A stretch of DNA of 64,000 bases. Origin: Carposina sasakii. Its lineage: Eukaryota > Arthropoda > Insecta > Lepidoptera > Carposinidae. The stretch's first letter is position 1. Each line of letters begins with the position of its first letter. The notes beneath the pieces were generated by a model, which saw only the letters and a list, made by a program, of their open reading frames with translations, had not been told where the DNA came from and made no database searches. The position numbers and the translations under genes are program-made. Below, in pieces: positions 50,640 to 63,300 of this stretch. The DNA is taken from assembly GCA_014607495.2 (NCBI GenBank), contig CP053153.1, forward strand, positions 7,316,001 to 7,380,000, written 5' to 3'.

Positions 50640-50940
50640 ACCAGGACATTTCGATTAAAAGCCATGCTTTCGTCCGCCAAGCGTCCGCCTCTCACGTATA
50701 TCGCGCATTTGATGGCGCCTACATGTCAAAATTCGCGACAAAATGACGTCACTTCCGCGAGTTGTCCAAAAGACGCATCGCACGCGGTTCCCGAGCGGCG
50801 CACTTTGCCATGCTCGCATTTGGTGACTACGCGCGCGGGTGATAAAAAAAACACGCGACGCATTTTTGCCATGCTACGGGTGCAGAACTATACATACATG
50901 TGCGAGCCCAGTGACAATACGATTGGAGGGAGTTAGTGGC
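50640..50940. repeat. GC-rich repeat-like block
   Basis: CCATGCT/ATGCTACGGG motifs near both sides and many CpG sites (GCGTCCGCC, ACGCGCGCGGG) resemble MITE cores in this window. The open frame it contains has no family support. Confidence 0.35.
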
Positions 50941-51779
50941 GTGCGAATTTAAAAACATAGATCTTTAACATATTCAGTGCCGGTAACTAGAGCTTTCTAG
51001 AGGTGCCGCTGACGCATATTTGCCCGATGTCGGCAGTTTGGCATCCTTAGAAAATCTTCCGACAGCGAATGTGTCAGAACTATAAAACTCAGGACGATGC
51101 TTAAAAACTATCCAGGACAGCTCAGGATGGTTGGAAACCCTAGTGTAGGTAGTCCACCATAATATTATTGTTCCAAAACTTCAACGTCGTCGTTGCACAA
51201 ATGCTTGAACTCGCATTATTTATTTGAGTATATTTTGGCGGCAGAAGTGATCTTAAAGGAGTACCTACGTACTTAAGAGTTCTTGATCTTCTGTCTGTAT
51301 GTGCACAGTGGCTACTATTAAGTATTCTGTGACAGACGGAGTATAACTTTATTGCCCGTTGTGGTTGAAAATAGCATATATAACTGTTTTGTGCCGTCGC
51401 GACGGATTTCCAGGAGACTTGAGAAACAGACAGAAAAAGAGAAGTGCTTCCTAAATTAAATGTGCGGTGACCAAGTCCCGTTAACTTGTTTCTTTTATGT
51501 AGGTAGGTGCCTATCTATTATGGTTTCTGCTTTTCACGGTAGCAACAGTTATAAATAGGTACCTACCTACCTAATATAAGTAGATACATTATTTAAAATT
51601 TTCATTCTCAGTTCTTTGGTTTTTGGTACCTATGCTGGAAGAAATCTCTTGCTGAGATAAGTACCTACTTACGCGTTAGTTTGCAACGTTATTTATAATA
51701 TTTGTAGATAGGTACTGTGCAACTTTGAACCGTGTAAGAATAAGTTCACTGCAGTATATAGGTGAAGGTACAAAAAATA

Positions 51780-52045
51780 ATGGCCGCGTGGTGCCGGCAG
51801 AGTAGAATTCGTACCAACCCATGTCTGCCCGTGGGTATCGTTCGAGGCGATTAAGGGTTTCCGGGAGGTGGGCAGCAGTGCCTCCCGTATTGACAATATA
51901 GACCAAAATACAAACTGCGGTCACCAACCCGCCTGCCCTGTGTGGTGACTATGGGCAAATACCCCCACGGCAGTCTTGTGGCGTGCCCTGGGGGAGGCCT
52001 ACGTCCAGCAATGGACTGCAATAGGCTGATGATGATGACATACAC
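51780..52045 (+). repeat. RTE-derived short element, copy 2
   Basis: Begins CCGCGTGGTGCCGGCAGAGT and ends GGGGGAGGCCTACGTCCAGC, AATGGACTGCAATAGGCTGA, then a TGATGATGA tail. Inverted relative of 46228-46495. Confidence 0.6.
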
Positions 52046-52544
52046 ACAGCTGTGCTCCCGAAAATGGGGTAGCCCTAACAGGAATGAGAAGGAGATCCTA
52101 TAGTCACTTAGCATATGGCACAGATATATTATTATTATTATGTAGCTACTTATACTTATTACTATTAATTGCCAGACATAATACATACCTACCTACTGTA
52201 GGAATTTGATAGCAGCGCAGAATGTGCCTTCTTTGTAATTTTTTATGAGCTTTAATGTTGACAAGATGACGCGTCGCCGCTTCCCCTGTGGGTGATCCAT
52301 TCAAGAAAAGAGGAAGCCATAATAAAGCATGATTGCTGATTTCATTATGCATGCATAAAAGTGCATATCATATCATGCACTTTAAATCAACTTATTTACG
52401 ACGTCGATTTCAATTTGACCACATCCTGCTTTCCCAAGATGTTATTTTTGTAGTGGGAGATTTTTTTACTGGGTAGGTACGTACCTACTTTAGGTTTTAT
52501 GCAGCTTTATCGTTGGAGCAATACGTAAACAAGTGAATTAGTAT

Positions 52545-52675
52545 GGTCGATTCTGACCGTCACACTTAAACCTAAATGTAATATTAGTCCTAGGTACCTG
52601 TCCTTTGCTCTCTCAGCCATTTATGATAAGAACGGAGAGAGATAGACCTGACTAAGATTAAGGTCAGAATCGACC
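52545..52675. mobile_element. MITE with GGTCGATTCTGACC termini
   Basis: 14-bp inverted ends GGTCGATTCTGACC (52545-52558) and GGTCAGAATCGACC (52662-52675). 131 bp, no coding capacity. Confidence 0.6.
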
Positions 52676-53179
52676 CTAGTGGATACAATATGTAAATGCT
52701 ATACATAGGGTATAATGTTGTAATTAGCATTTTTTTTACATTATATCTATTTCGATCAGTGACGTGTGATTATAGATTTAGATACTAAAATTACTTAGCC
52801 GGCGTTACGGTTACGATACTACTACCTAATCTAGATTAATAATTATAAGCATTTAGAAGTTAATACTTAGGAAGAAATACAGTACTTGTTTAGAGATAGA
52901 CTCGAAAATTTAAATGATCGCGCGCGAGTGGTACAAGGTACAATGACCGACTCTAGGGCCTTGCCCACGGACACGACTTAACGGACACGCGATGCAAAAT
53001 GCGAAAAGCATGTAGACCCTAGATTGTAAAGAAGAAACCAGGATATCCCATTTATACAATAGAATATAATAGTAACGGAACGATTTACTAAAAACGAACA
53101 GATATGGCTGTATGGGTATAATTTCATCGGCTTTATTTCGAAATAGGAAAAACAACAATCTGTCGAGTCAATGTCATAA

Positions 53180-53475
53180 GAATGTAATCAAATGTTTTGA
53201 AAATGGATTGACTAGTGCGTGTGCATGGTTTTATACGCAGGTAAGCCGAGTAAAACTTTAGCCGGATTACGATCTCTTCATGGGCGCATGTAAGTTGTTT
53301 CTGCAATATTTTTTTATTTTGACTAACTTTACACTTGTTCTTGAGGATTTTCCCGACGTTTCCATTCATCACCATCATCATTATTATCCCATAAATTCAG
53401 GAATCATTTACTAAAGAAAATGGCTGTATGGGCTTAGTTCCCCTTGCCTTTCCTTCGGGATAAACTAAACAAAAA
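53180..53475 (-). repeat. Dispersed repeat, inverted copy of 36120-36410
   Basis: GGTTTTATACGCAGGTAAGC, ACTTTACACTTGTTCTTGAG and CCTTGCCTTTCCTTCGGGAT match the ZAD-upstream repeat on the opposite strand. It ends about 200 bp before the AFG1-like gene. Confidence 0.6.
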
Positions 53476-53667
53476 AAAAAATGAAAATGGATTGAACTTC
53501 GTGTTGTACCTAGATAAGCCGCGTAGTTTATTTGATATTTAACAAATACAATAGAATAGTTTAAATATGATATATGTAAATTAATAAATATCATTAATTC
53601 CAAACAACCACAAAGTTATATAACATGATAGTTACCTTGAACTCTGTCAGCTGACAACGAGTAAAAC

Positions 53668-55760
53668 ATGAGTCAAATGATATCAAAAACTTCGACCATT
53701 CATATCTCTCGTTTTATAAAATACTACAGAAGATATCAATGTGTTAGATTACTATCTTCTCTCGAACATGATCAGCCTATTTCTAAGGAAGGTCCATTAG
53801 AAGTGTACACCAAGAATGTTTCTGAAGGGATTATTAGTAAAGATCCTCACCAGGAAAAAGTTGTGCAGCACCTTCAGAGGGTTTACAACGAGATTGTAGC
53901 CTATGAGAGGCCAACTATACCTCATCAGACCAATAAGTTATTTAGCTTCTTTAAGAAAAATGAACCAACCAAGATTATAGCCCCTAATGGGCTGTATATT
54001 TTTGGAAGTGTTGGTGGAGGGAAGACTATGCTTATGGATTTATTTTACGAAACTGTTCCCGTAAGTATATCTACGAGAACTTATGGCAAACTATATTTAC
54101 ATTTAAAGACATTAATATTAGCATAGCAATAACAATTTCAGATAAAGCAAAAACTAAGAGTCCACTTTAATTCATTTATGTTAAATATTCATGCAAGGAT
54201 TCATGAACTTAAAATAAAATCAGGAAAAAGTGCCAGCTCTTTCAGAGATGAAGGAAAACCTTTTGATCCTATACCCCCTGTGGCTTCAGATATCACACAG
54301 GAATCATGGCTGATATGTTTCGATGAATTTCAAGTAAGTGTAATAAAGGTAGTCATTTTAAATTGGCATGGCTACAAGAATTTAAGCTTTAGTATTGCAT
54401 ACATGTCAATGGAAAAAATCTTCATATTCTTATTATCATTCATCATCATTTACAGCCCTGAGAAGTCCATTGTTGGACATAGGCCTCCCCCAACAACCTC
54501 CACTCCGACCGGTCAGAAGCAGCCTGCATCCAACTTAACAATATTCTTATAGATAATTTAAAATCTCATGCCATTTAAAGACAAGCAGGTGTCATCCTCT
54601 TTTACAGAAAAACTTATACTTAATGATTTCAGGTGACAGACATAGGTGATGCAATGATATTAAAACGATTATTTACTCAACTATTTGATAATGGGTGTGT
54701 GGTAATAGCTACAAGTAATCGAAAACCTGATGATTTGTATAAAAATGGATTGCAGAGATCTAATTTCCTGCCCTTCATCCCTATACTGAAATCTCACTGT
54801 GATGTAGTGCAGTTAGACTCTGGAATTGATTACAGATTAAGGGGCACTGGAAACAAATATGGCAAATATTTCTTGTGAGTTGATGATGATTTCCCACTTT
54901 GTCCATTCAAATTTCAACATTTCTAGAATTGTGTATTTTATTTTTCAGAAATAGCGAGCTAACCTCAGAAAATAATTCTGTGGATAATTTATTCAAATTC
55001 CTTATATCAAAAGAGAATGATACTGTCAGATCTAGGGTAATAAATATCATGGGAAGAAATGTTAAGTTTGCTATATCTTGTGGACAAGTTTTGGATTCAA
55101 CATTTGAGGAACTATGTGATAGAGTAAGTAATAATTCATTGAATTGCCTTCAATTTACTTCAATTCAATTGAAATTAAACTCTATGACATTGTTACAGCC
55201 ATTAGGAGCCAGCGACTACCTTGTGCTATCCAAAACATACCACACAGTTTTTATAAGAGATCTGCCTCAGCTTTCTATGTCAAGGCATAGATCCCAGCTA
55301 AGGAGATTTATTACACTTATTGACACCTTGTATGACAACAAAGTCAGGGTATGTAAACTGGGTAAGTTATTTTTTTTTTTATTTTGGGCAAGTGTCTAGT
55401 ATTAAATATTTTTTGCAGGTAGTTATAGCAGCTGATGCTGAACCAAAAGATCTGTTCAAAGCAGATGAAAAAGATTTGGGTGATTCTGACAGAACTCTTA
55501 TGGATGATCTCCGGATTAGTAAAGATTCAGTAAGTGACTTACTACTACCTACCAGCTAACATTATAATATTACAAAAGTTTTTTAATCATTACATTATTT
55601 GAGTTCACTATTTGAACTACACTAACTATATTTTTAGGAAGATGCAAAAGCAGCCATTTTTACTGGAGAAGAAGAAATGTTCGCATTTGACCGGAGTTTA
55701 TCAAGAATCATGGAAATGCAAACAGATGAGTATTGGGAGAAATGGAGTAAACAATCATAA
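53668..55760 (+). CDS. AFG1L: AFG1-like mitochondrial AAA ATPase (AFG1L/LACE1)
   Basis: Seven exons: 53668-54060, 54142-54333, 54633-54874, 54949-55123, 55199-55348, 55419-55529 and 55638-55760. All have GT/AG borders and the frame is continuous for 461 residues, close to the usual length of the family. The N-terminus ([20 protein letters not shown], basic and Ser/Thr-rich) looks like a mitochondrial presequence. Walker A is GSVGGGKT (113-120). Walker B is LICFDEF (~188-194), directly followed by [32 protein letters not shown] and FLPFIP are family signatures. The family is a matrix-facing ATPase that helps remove surplus cytochrome oxidase subunits. It converges on TFIIE alpha. Intron 2 holds a repeat fragment. 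Confidence 0.95.
54436..54540 (-). repeat. RTE-like 3' end fragment in AFG1L intron 2
   Basis: Starts with a CATCATCAT-type tail and continues AAGTCCATTGTTGGACATAG GCCTCCCCCAACAACCTCCA. This is a diverged relative of the GTCCACTGCTGGACGTAGGC 3' end elsewhere in the window. Confidence 0.55.
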
Positions 55761-55855
55761 AGTTACCCACTAACTAGAATTAGCCAATGGTAAATAGTAT
55801 AAGTAGAACATTTGCAATAACAGAGTATCACGTTATATGGCTGTGCCATGTAGAA

Positions 55856-55861
55856 AATAAA
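55856..55861 (+). promoter_or_regulatory. Poly(A) signal of AFG1L
   Basis: AATAAA 95 bases after the stop codon. A second AATAAA is at 55924-55929. Confidence 0.6.
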
Positions 55862-56400
55862 AGAAGTCAATATATTTTTAGTGCTGCAGGATTGCAATAA
55901 TTAAGTGTACTTTTGTACCAAACAATAAAATTGTTTTATTTGTTGAATTGTTGTTAGAGGTGCTTGCTTTTCTTGTTATAAATACTAATTTATTTATTTA
56001 CAGTATTAAATTACTTCTCTTATTAATTTTAAAATATCCATTAGATTGCAACATTTTATTATTTATCTATGTGATACAATTGTCCTTTGTAAATTAGATT
56101 ACATGTGATCATTGTGTTGTCACATTTAGCATAATTTACCGAAAATAAAATATAAGCGGCAAGTTGCTTAGCTTTTCGTTGGTCGCGGTTACTGGATATG
56201 TCGCTATTTAGTCACCGAGCCACGCACTAAATGCTCTTTATGGTATCGAACATGAAGAACTATTAACGCCCTACTCTGATCACAGATTTTTTTTGTACTT
56301 AGTTAAGTATATTTATAGTGAGAAATAATTTATTTTGTAGTAGGTATTTTTTAATGAATAAAATGTTTGCTACAGTAGGTATTATTTATGAATAAAATGG

Positions 56401-56576
56401 TTGCACATGTTTATTTTTCCCGATAGTATGGAGAATTTTTTAATATCTCAGGAATTTTCATACAATCTTGAAAAATAAACATGTGATTTCGAGTCTCAAA
56501 TTTTGTGGATAGGTTCTCTACAGTGGGCTATTTACGTAGCCTTTTGCTTAACATACCCTTTTTGTTACACCCTGTA
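56401..56576. repeat. Partial palindromic MITE, family B
   Basis: Runs from ACATGTTTATTTTTCCCGAT through the centre to CTTTTTGTTACACCCTGTA. The outer part of the left arm is lost. Confidence 0.65.
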
Positions 56577-56635
56577 TAGGTATTAAATTATACATTTATA
56601 AATTACATTAAATACATAGTGTAATTATAATTACA

Positions 56636-57031
56636 TTATTTAAAATAATCACTTATTTTGCGTCTTAAATCATTAACAGCCGATAATGCCTTGGCGTTTG
56701 ACAAAACTGGAGTTGACTCATCTTCGTCTTCATCGTTATCACTTTGGGCCTCGTTTTGTGTTATTCACATTCTCAATAAGATCTTCAATTGATTGAATTT
56801 CGTACGGTGCTAGTTGTCATCAATCGGAGTATCTCGGATTCTCTCTGGGTCCTTTCTGGGGCTCGCGTTAGAGTGCTCTCGGCTCGGGCTCGGGCGTATT
56901 AAACGGGATGACGAATCGTATTAAGCGTTAAGAAATGTATGAAAATATGTCTCAAGTTGCAGGGACTGGCGTAAAGTGGCGTATTATGCGAGAAATCGTA
57001 TCAAGCGTGATCGTCTTAAACGGGATCTACT
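56636..57031 (-). pseudogene. pogo/Tigger-type transposon remnant
   Basis: The minus strand ends in an acidic stretch and a short C-terminus (DEDESTPVLSNAKALSAVND, then LRRKISDYFK and TAA at 56636-56638), as in pogo/Tigger transposases. About 290 bp upstream lies TACAGTAGATCCCGTTTAAG (complement of 57012-57031), a plausible terminal repeat. The catalytic DDE region is missing, so the copy is internally deleted. Family assignment rests on these two features. Confidence 0.5.
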
Positions 57032-57348
57032 GTATATCAGTACCTGGCTAAGCCGTTGTTATACTTTATTGTAGATTTTGTATTTTGTGTATATGTGCCC
57101 TGAAAGAAACTTGTACCTACTTACTGAATTTTTAATAAAATTTAGTGGATACAAATTACACCTGTATAATAGGCAGCCCACGCTAAATACACAATTCGGT
57201 TACTGTTACGCACGGTTCAGTAAAAATAACAAGATTTATCATGTCTATTCGCAGACAGAGTAATGTAAACTAAAACAAACAGCACTAAGATTTAATGTAT
57301 ATATTTATACAAGATCATTATGTACGCTTACTAAGAAAGTATCTTACC

Positions 57349-60300
57349 CTAGTCATATATATGGCTGTAGTACTCTTGATAGATTTGTATGTACGTTTCC
57401 TTTTCCGTCGGCGTCATTTGAGCGATTAGGTCATCGTCGATGCTGGTCAGGGGCACTGACTTGCCGTTGACCATCACTGCCGGCGCGTTATCATCGGAAT
57501 CCGAGTCCTCAGAGTCCATTTCAGCTAAAAATATTATAACAATGTTAACTTTAGCACAGAATACCTAAGTGTAGAAGACCTACTTAATGGCGCATGGATC
57601 CGGCAGAATAACAGTGATTTCATCTGCCTTGGTGTATACCGAAACTCGGTCTCTTTATCAATAAGGATATTTTATTTTACCGTAACTGGTAAGATAACGT
57701 TATATACTTACTATAGTTGCAGCAAGAGCCATGGACCAACCGGGTTTTCAGCTCGTGTTTTTTACCATGAAGAAATTAAATAATTAAATGGATAATTAAA
57801 CAATTTATACTTACGAATTGCAACCAGCTCATCTTTGAGTTTGAAGGGGTCTTTGCTTTCAGTGTCGCTGTCAGGATCCGAACTCTCCGGATCCAATCCT
57901 TTCAGAGCGTTTGCATTCGGGTTTCCTAAAAATATCAAATAATGTTAAGCGTAAATCACAAGATTACACAGACTACTTTTACTACTATTGCACAAAGATC
58001 TTGTTTGGGAGAGGAGATTTGAAAACCTAGGTAGAAATAATCTAGGTATATACATAATAAAATTTTACTCGTCAATTTGACCTAATACTTAGTGAAATAG
58101 TTATTAACCTGTATTCTGCTTCTCGTGTTGAAGTAGAACAGACATGATATCGTCGTTCTTCTCTTTGCCGCTGGTTTTGGCATTACTTGCGTTGCTGGCG
58201 GCTTTCTCAAGCGCAGCGTCCGTAGAGTGAATACTGTCGCTCTGTGAAATGTTACGTCAGTTTGTGAGTACTGTAGCACATATTCAAGGGCGCGCGGACC
58301 ACGAGTCTTTGCATGGAAGCTTTTTAGGGCTACTATGAGCGTTGTAGACGTAAACGGACAACAGCCCCCTGATTACGTAAAAGCAATAGCAAAACCGAAG
58401 CCGCGCGATCGTGATAATTGAGTGTGTGCGTGCGCGCAACGAGCACTCGGCGTCCTCTCGCGCCCCGCACCTCGCCCCGCGCGCACTACTCAATTATCGC
58501 GATCGCGCGGCTTCGGCTTTGCTATTGCTTTTACGGACCTAATCAGAGGGCGGATCGTATTTTTTTGACGAATTCACGGTAGTACATGGCGCACTATTAG
58601 CGCTTGTAGACGTGAACGGATAACGTACCGCCAAAGTTTAACGGTAGTTTAATACAGTCGCTTGTTAGGTCCCCCAGGATTTTCTTATCTTTGTTTGCAT
58701 TTTTCTGGTCGCCTCTGTTGCTCCTGCCTTACAGGAGTTGCAGTGGCGGGATAGAGTGGTAGGCCAATCTCGGATAAAAAAAAACGGAACAAGTGCGAGT
58801 CGGACTCGCGCACATAGGGTTCCGTACAAACCTGTTTTATTACAAAGATGTAACTAAAAATTCCGGACTGACAACAAAGTGATCCTATAAGGGTGGTACG
58901 GACGGAACCCTAGAAAGCAGCATAATGCCGATTATACCTGTTCGTTGGCAGCGATAGTGCTCTCCATCATCCAGACGGGGCGCTCCTTGCGCAGCGAGCC
59001 GGCGTCGCGCGCCTCGCCCTCGCCGATGGTGATGTCCACGCGGGTCTCCTCCACCGCCAGGCCGAGTCCGCGCGTCGCCTCGCCCGACCACTGCTCGCTG
59101 GCCGGCCGCAGGACCGACTGCTTGTTTGTTAGTCTGCGACACAGAATATACCACATTCAAATAGGGAACTGGACGCCAGATGGACCGATGACTTAAAAGG
59201 GGGGGCTGGTAGTGACTGGAATGCAAAAACGGGACATCGAGCCGTGTGCCGTGCTTTGGGGGAGGACTGCGTCCAACAGTGGACTGCAATAGGCTGACGA
59301 CAAATAGGGAACTCAGAACCGAACGGGATGGCGGAGATCTGTTGAGGCCCTCTGCCCCATCTAGGGGACACAGGAACATAAGTCACGTAAGTCAACATTT
59401 AAATGGGTGGACGGAATAAGTTTCAGTTAGTCAGAGAACAAGACAAGTGTGGGCTCAAATCGGGGAGACATTTGCCCAGCAGTGGGTTTAAGCGTACTCT
59501 AGGTAGGTAGCAGTAGACTGCAACAAACTTATGTGTGTATGTGTAACATTAAAATAATAAATATATAAAGGACCTCTGGTGGAAAAGCAGTCTATATGAT
59601 GATGTGACAGCCAATGTACCTATAGTCTCTTAACCATCATTGCAATAACCGGCTGTGAGCAATGAACGTGACGAGCGTTGTTAAGCTACCTCTCCTTTGT
59701 CATGTGCACCGTACCAAAACGCTAGGTCAAACGCGTAGCATGGATGGCTTATTCTTTATTGTACACATAAAAAGACACAAAAGATAGAATATTTACAAAG
59801 ATAATGTACAAAGGCGAGCTTATCTCTGACAGAGATTTTTTCCAACCTCAATCCAAATTCAAACCACACGTACATAATATTAAATCATATACAATAATAT
59901 TCTTTTAATTACCTACCTATCTAGGTAAATAGTTTGAAGAACCGCCCCCTGATTACGTAAAAGCAATAGTAAAGCCGATGCCGCGCGATCGCAATCATTG
60001 AGAGTGTGTGAGTGCGCGGGGCGAGGTGCGGGGCGCGGGAGGACGCCGAGCGCTCGTTGCGCGCACGCACACTCAATTATCGCGATTGCGCGGCTTCGGC
60101 TTTGCCATTGCTTTTACGTAATCAGGGGGCCGATTGCCAATGGGGTCGAAAAGTTCAGTACTTAGTGGAGAACTGGAGATTATGTCCTGGCAAGTGCAGA
60201 GTGGATAGGAAGGACATCCACGAGTTGGACAAGGACAACATAATCAGGGTTGTGGATATCTGCTGAATGCAGGCCGATTCCAGACGGTCGCAGTGTTTGT

Positions 60301-63300
60301 CATTAAAGGCAGCCTACCTATCGATATTCTGTAGTGGACTACCTAAGGAATGAAATTATGAGAATGTACATACCCTCGAATAGTGTTGATGTCAACCGGT
60401 TCCGGTTCTAATATCTCCGGCGCCAGTTTAATGCCCTCCACTTCTCGAAGCAATATGAACAGTGTTTCTAGTTGTTCGTTGAATTTCGCTAACAGAAGTC
60501 TGGAGTCTTTTTTGGGCAGCGCTGATTGGTCCTCTTCGACCACGTGACTGCAGAATGTACATCGGAATTCTTGTGTCATCATATCATACAACTGGTCGGC
60601 CTAGAAATTAATATTCTTTTATTAAAATTCTTTTATTAATTAGAATAAAATGTATTTATCTAGAATACATCAGCGGATCTCTTTCCGTCCATATCGTAAA
60701 AGTCGACTGAAGAATTTATGACTGAAGAATGCATCGCATGATAAAAACATACCGGAAAACCTACAGGTAAATCAATGATAGGCTTCATTCACGGTTAGGC
60801 ACTGCAGTGTGCTTAAAGTATGTACCTACCTACCTACATAGCGAAGAGCATTAGAATAGAATAGAATAGATTTTTATTTGAAAATTACACATACAAGGAC
60901 AGAAGTAACGAAAGAATAATTAGGTATACGAGTCATCCTAATTTATATCATCATCGTCATCGTCAGTCTATTGCAGTCCACTGCTGGACGTAGGCCTCCC
61001 CCAGTGTACGCCACATGGCTCGATCTCCCGTTTTTGCCATCCAGTAACTACCAGCCGTCCTTTTTAAGTAATCGGTCCATCTGGCCGGAGGGCGCCCAAC
61101 GCTACGCTTGCCGAGGCGCGGTCTCCATTCGAGAACCCGTTTACTCCGCCGTCCATCGGTTCTACGACAGATGTGGCCGGCCCACTGCCACTTCAATCTG
61201 CTACATTTCGAGACTATGTCTGTCATTTTTAGCGATGAGCTTCTCACTCGTGATTCACGTCATTTGAGGTCCTCACCGCGGCAAAACTCGAGGGAGGCCA
61301 CGTTTTAATTTTACAACACCTCACACCTCATCCTCGTTTTACATACTAAGATACTTATCACGATTGAAATAGCGCTCCTATTTGCGTGCACCCGCAATCT
61401 CCTCACTCATTCTACAACTCACCTCATTCACTCACTGAACGAAGTGAAATGAAACATACTCGCTCGCGAGTCGAGTCGTCGCCGTCGTCGAGGCTCTCTC
61501 ACTCACTTACTCAATAATATCTGTCACGATTGTCTTATTACCGTGACATTAGATAACATTTTAGTTAAACGAGATGAACACCTCAAATGTGAGGTGTTGA
61601 GGCGATGAGGTAATGAGTCGCGAGCGCTACTTGAGGTTCATTACCATTCACTCAATCAATATCCAGTCTTATTACCCCAAAATAGAGTTGCTTTTGGATA
61701 AATGAGGTGAACACCTCAAAATGAGGTGTACCTCGCGAGGAGAACTCGAGGTTCATTACCATTCACTAATTCAATATCCAGTCTTATTACCCTGACATAG
61801 AGTTGCTTTTGGTTAAATGAGGTGAACAACTCAAAATGAGGTGTACCTCGCGAGGAAAACTCGAGGTTTATCACCATTCACTCAATCAATATCCAGTCTT
61901 ATTACCCTAACATAGAGTTGCTTTTGGTTAAATGAGGTGTACATCGCGAAGAGAATTGAGGTACTCCCTGATCCTCGTTTTGATATGACGAGTTACCCAT
62001 CTATAGTCACTTTGGTCTTCTGCCGGATAATCTCGTTTCGGACTTTGTCCATTCGCGAGATTCCGAGCATTTATATCATAAGCAGAGGCGGCTGCTGACA
62101 TTTTTAGATGGGTGTTCACTCCTTTAACGAATGGGATGGTGCAAGTTCAACCGTACACTTATAAAAATTCAGATGACCTAATGAAACACATTAAAGACAA
62201 CCATATCGCGTTCTAACTCGGACTAAGCGAACTCTAGTGGCCGCATACGCGAATTAAAGTGAGCGGCGCTCCAGATAAGGCAAATTTGTTGTACCAAATT
62301 TCGTTTCATTGGAGCGGGATCGCTAGAGCTCCACTCGATACATAAGATTACAACTTACTTGAGACGAACGCGTAGACACTATTGTATAAACATAGTAGAA
62401 TTTAAAGATAATTATAAATATAGAAAAATATAGATTGCCTATGTACTTAATCTTCGTGGGTGGGAGTGCACCGCACCAGCGCTCCTTAGGACGAGCCGCC
62501 AGTGATCATAAGGTATAATAAATATGTACTTACTTGAACAACCTAAGTTCTAAGTCAGTATAATAGTACCGCTTTAAAATGTTACAGAATACTTCAGTGC
62601 TACTGCACCTACCTAAAAAGGCGCACTACAAACAAGCGTGTGGCTAGATGTCATAGGTACCTACTCGTTAAGCATGCATTATTTTATGAATCGTGCGGCT
62701 GCAGCGGAATATTTTCGATGTAGATTACTCATTGTACGCACTGTTATCGACAGTAAGTTTTCACTAACCTGTAGATCTGTGAACGTTTTGCCGCAGGAGG
62801 GACACTTGAAACTGGCTCGGCTGGTCGCGTCGCGCTCCTCTGTCTCCATGCGTTTGCGCATCAGATCTAATTTGTACTTCACTACGTTCACGAAGGTTTT
62901 GTAGTTTATGAAGTAGTAGTTCACCTTCTGCGCTTTTCCATCGGCACCTGAGTAATGTTACGAAGAGGTTACCGTTAAATTCTTTTAGCTGTACCTACCT
63001 ACCTAGGTAATATACTTACGTGTGGCAATTAAGAGTTTGGAAGATATGTATTATTATGGGGTTTATTTTATAGATATCCTTTATTGTACAGGGTGTAACA
63101 AAAAGGGTATGTTAAGCGAAAAGCTATGTAAATAGCCCACTGTAGAGAACCTATCCACAAAATTTGAGATTCGAAATCACATGTTTATTTTTCAAGATTG
63201 TATGAAAACTCCTAAGATATTTAAAAATTCTCCATACTATCGGGAAAAATAAACATGTGATTTCGATTCTCAAATTTTGTGGATAGGTTCTTTACAGTGG

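Larger units (their letters stand above)
41864..53667. other. Long gene-free stretch of repeats
   Basis: No exon that I can support over about 11.8 kb. Contents noted separately: palindromic MITE B (42570), a duplicated ~100-bp block (43166-43360), RTE-related elements (46228, 51780), hairpins (48360-48980) and MITEs (49049, 49999, 50301, 52545). Open stretches at 46047-46448 and 50664-50936 lie in repetitive or GC-rich element sequence. If the TGF-beta-like exon is real, its later exons would be expected on the plus strand here or beyond, but I did not find them. Confidence 0.45.
55761..57348. other. Convergent intergenic region between AFG1L and TFIIE alpha
   Basis: Contains the 3' ends of both genes, half of a family B palindrome (56401-56576) and a pogo/Tigger remnant (56636-57031). 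I see no further gene. Confidence 0.5.

Noticed and set aside
50664..50936. 90-codon open frame in a GC-rich block
   Set aside because: The block looks like a MITE core with repeated CCATGCT motifs. No splice or domain evidence.
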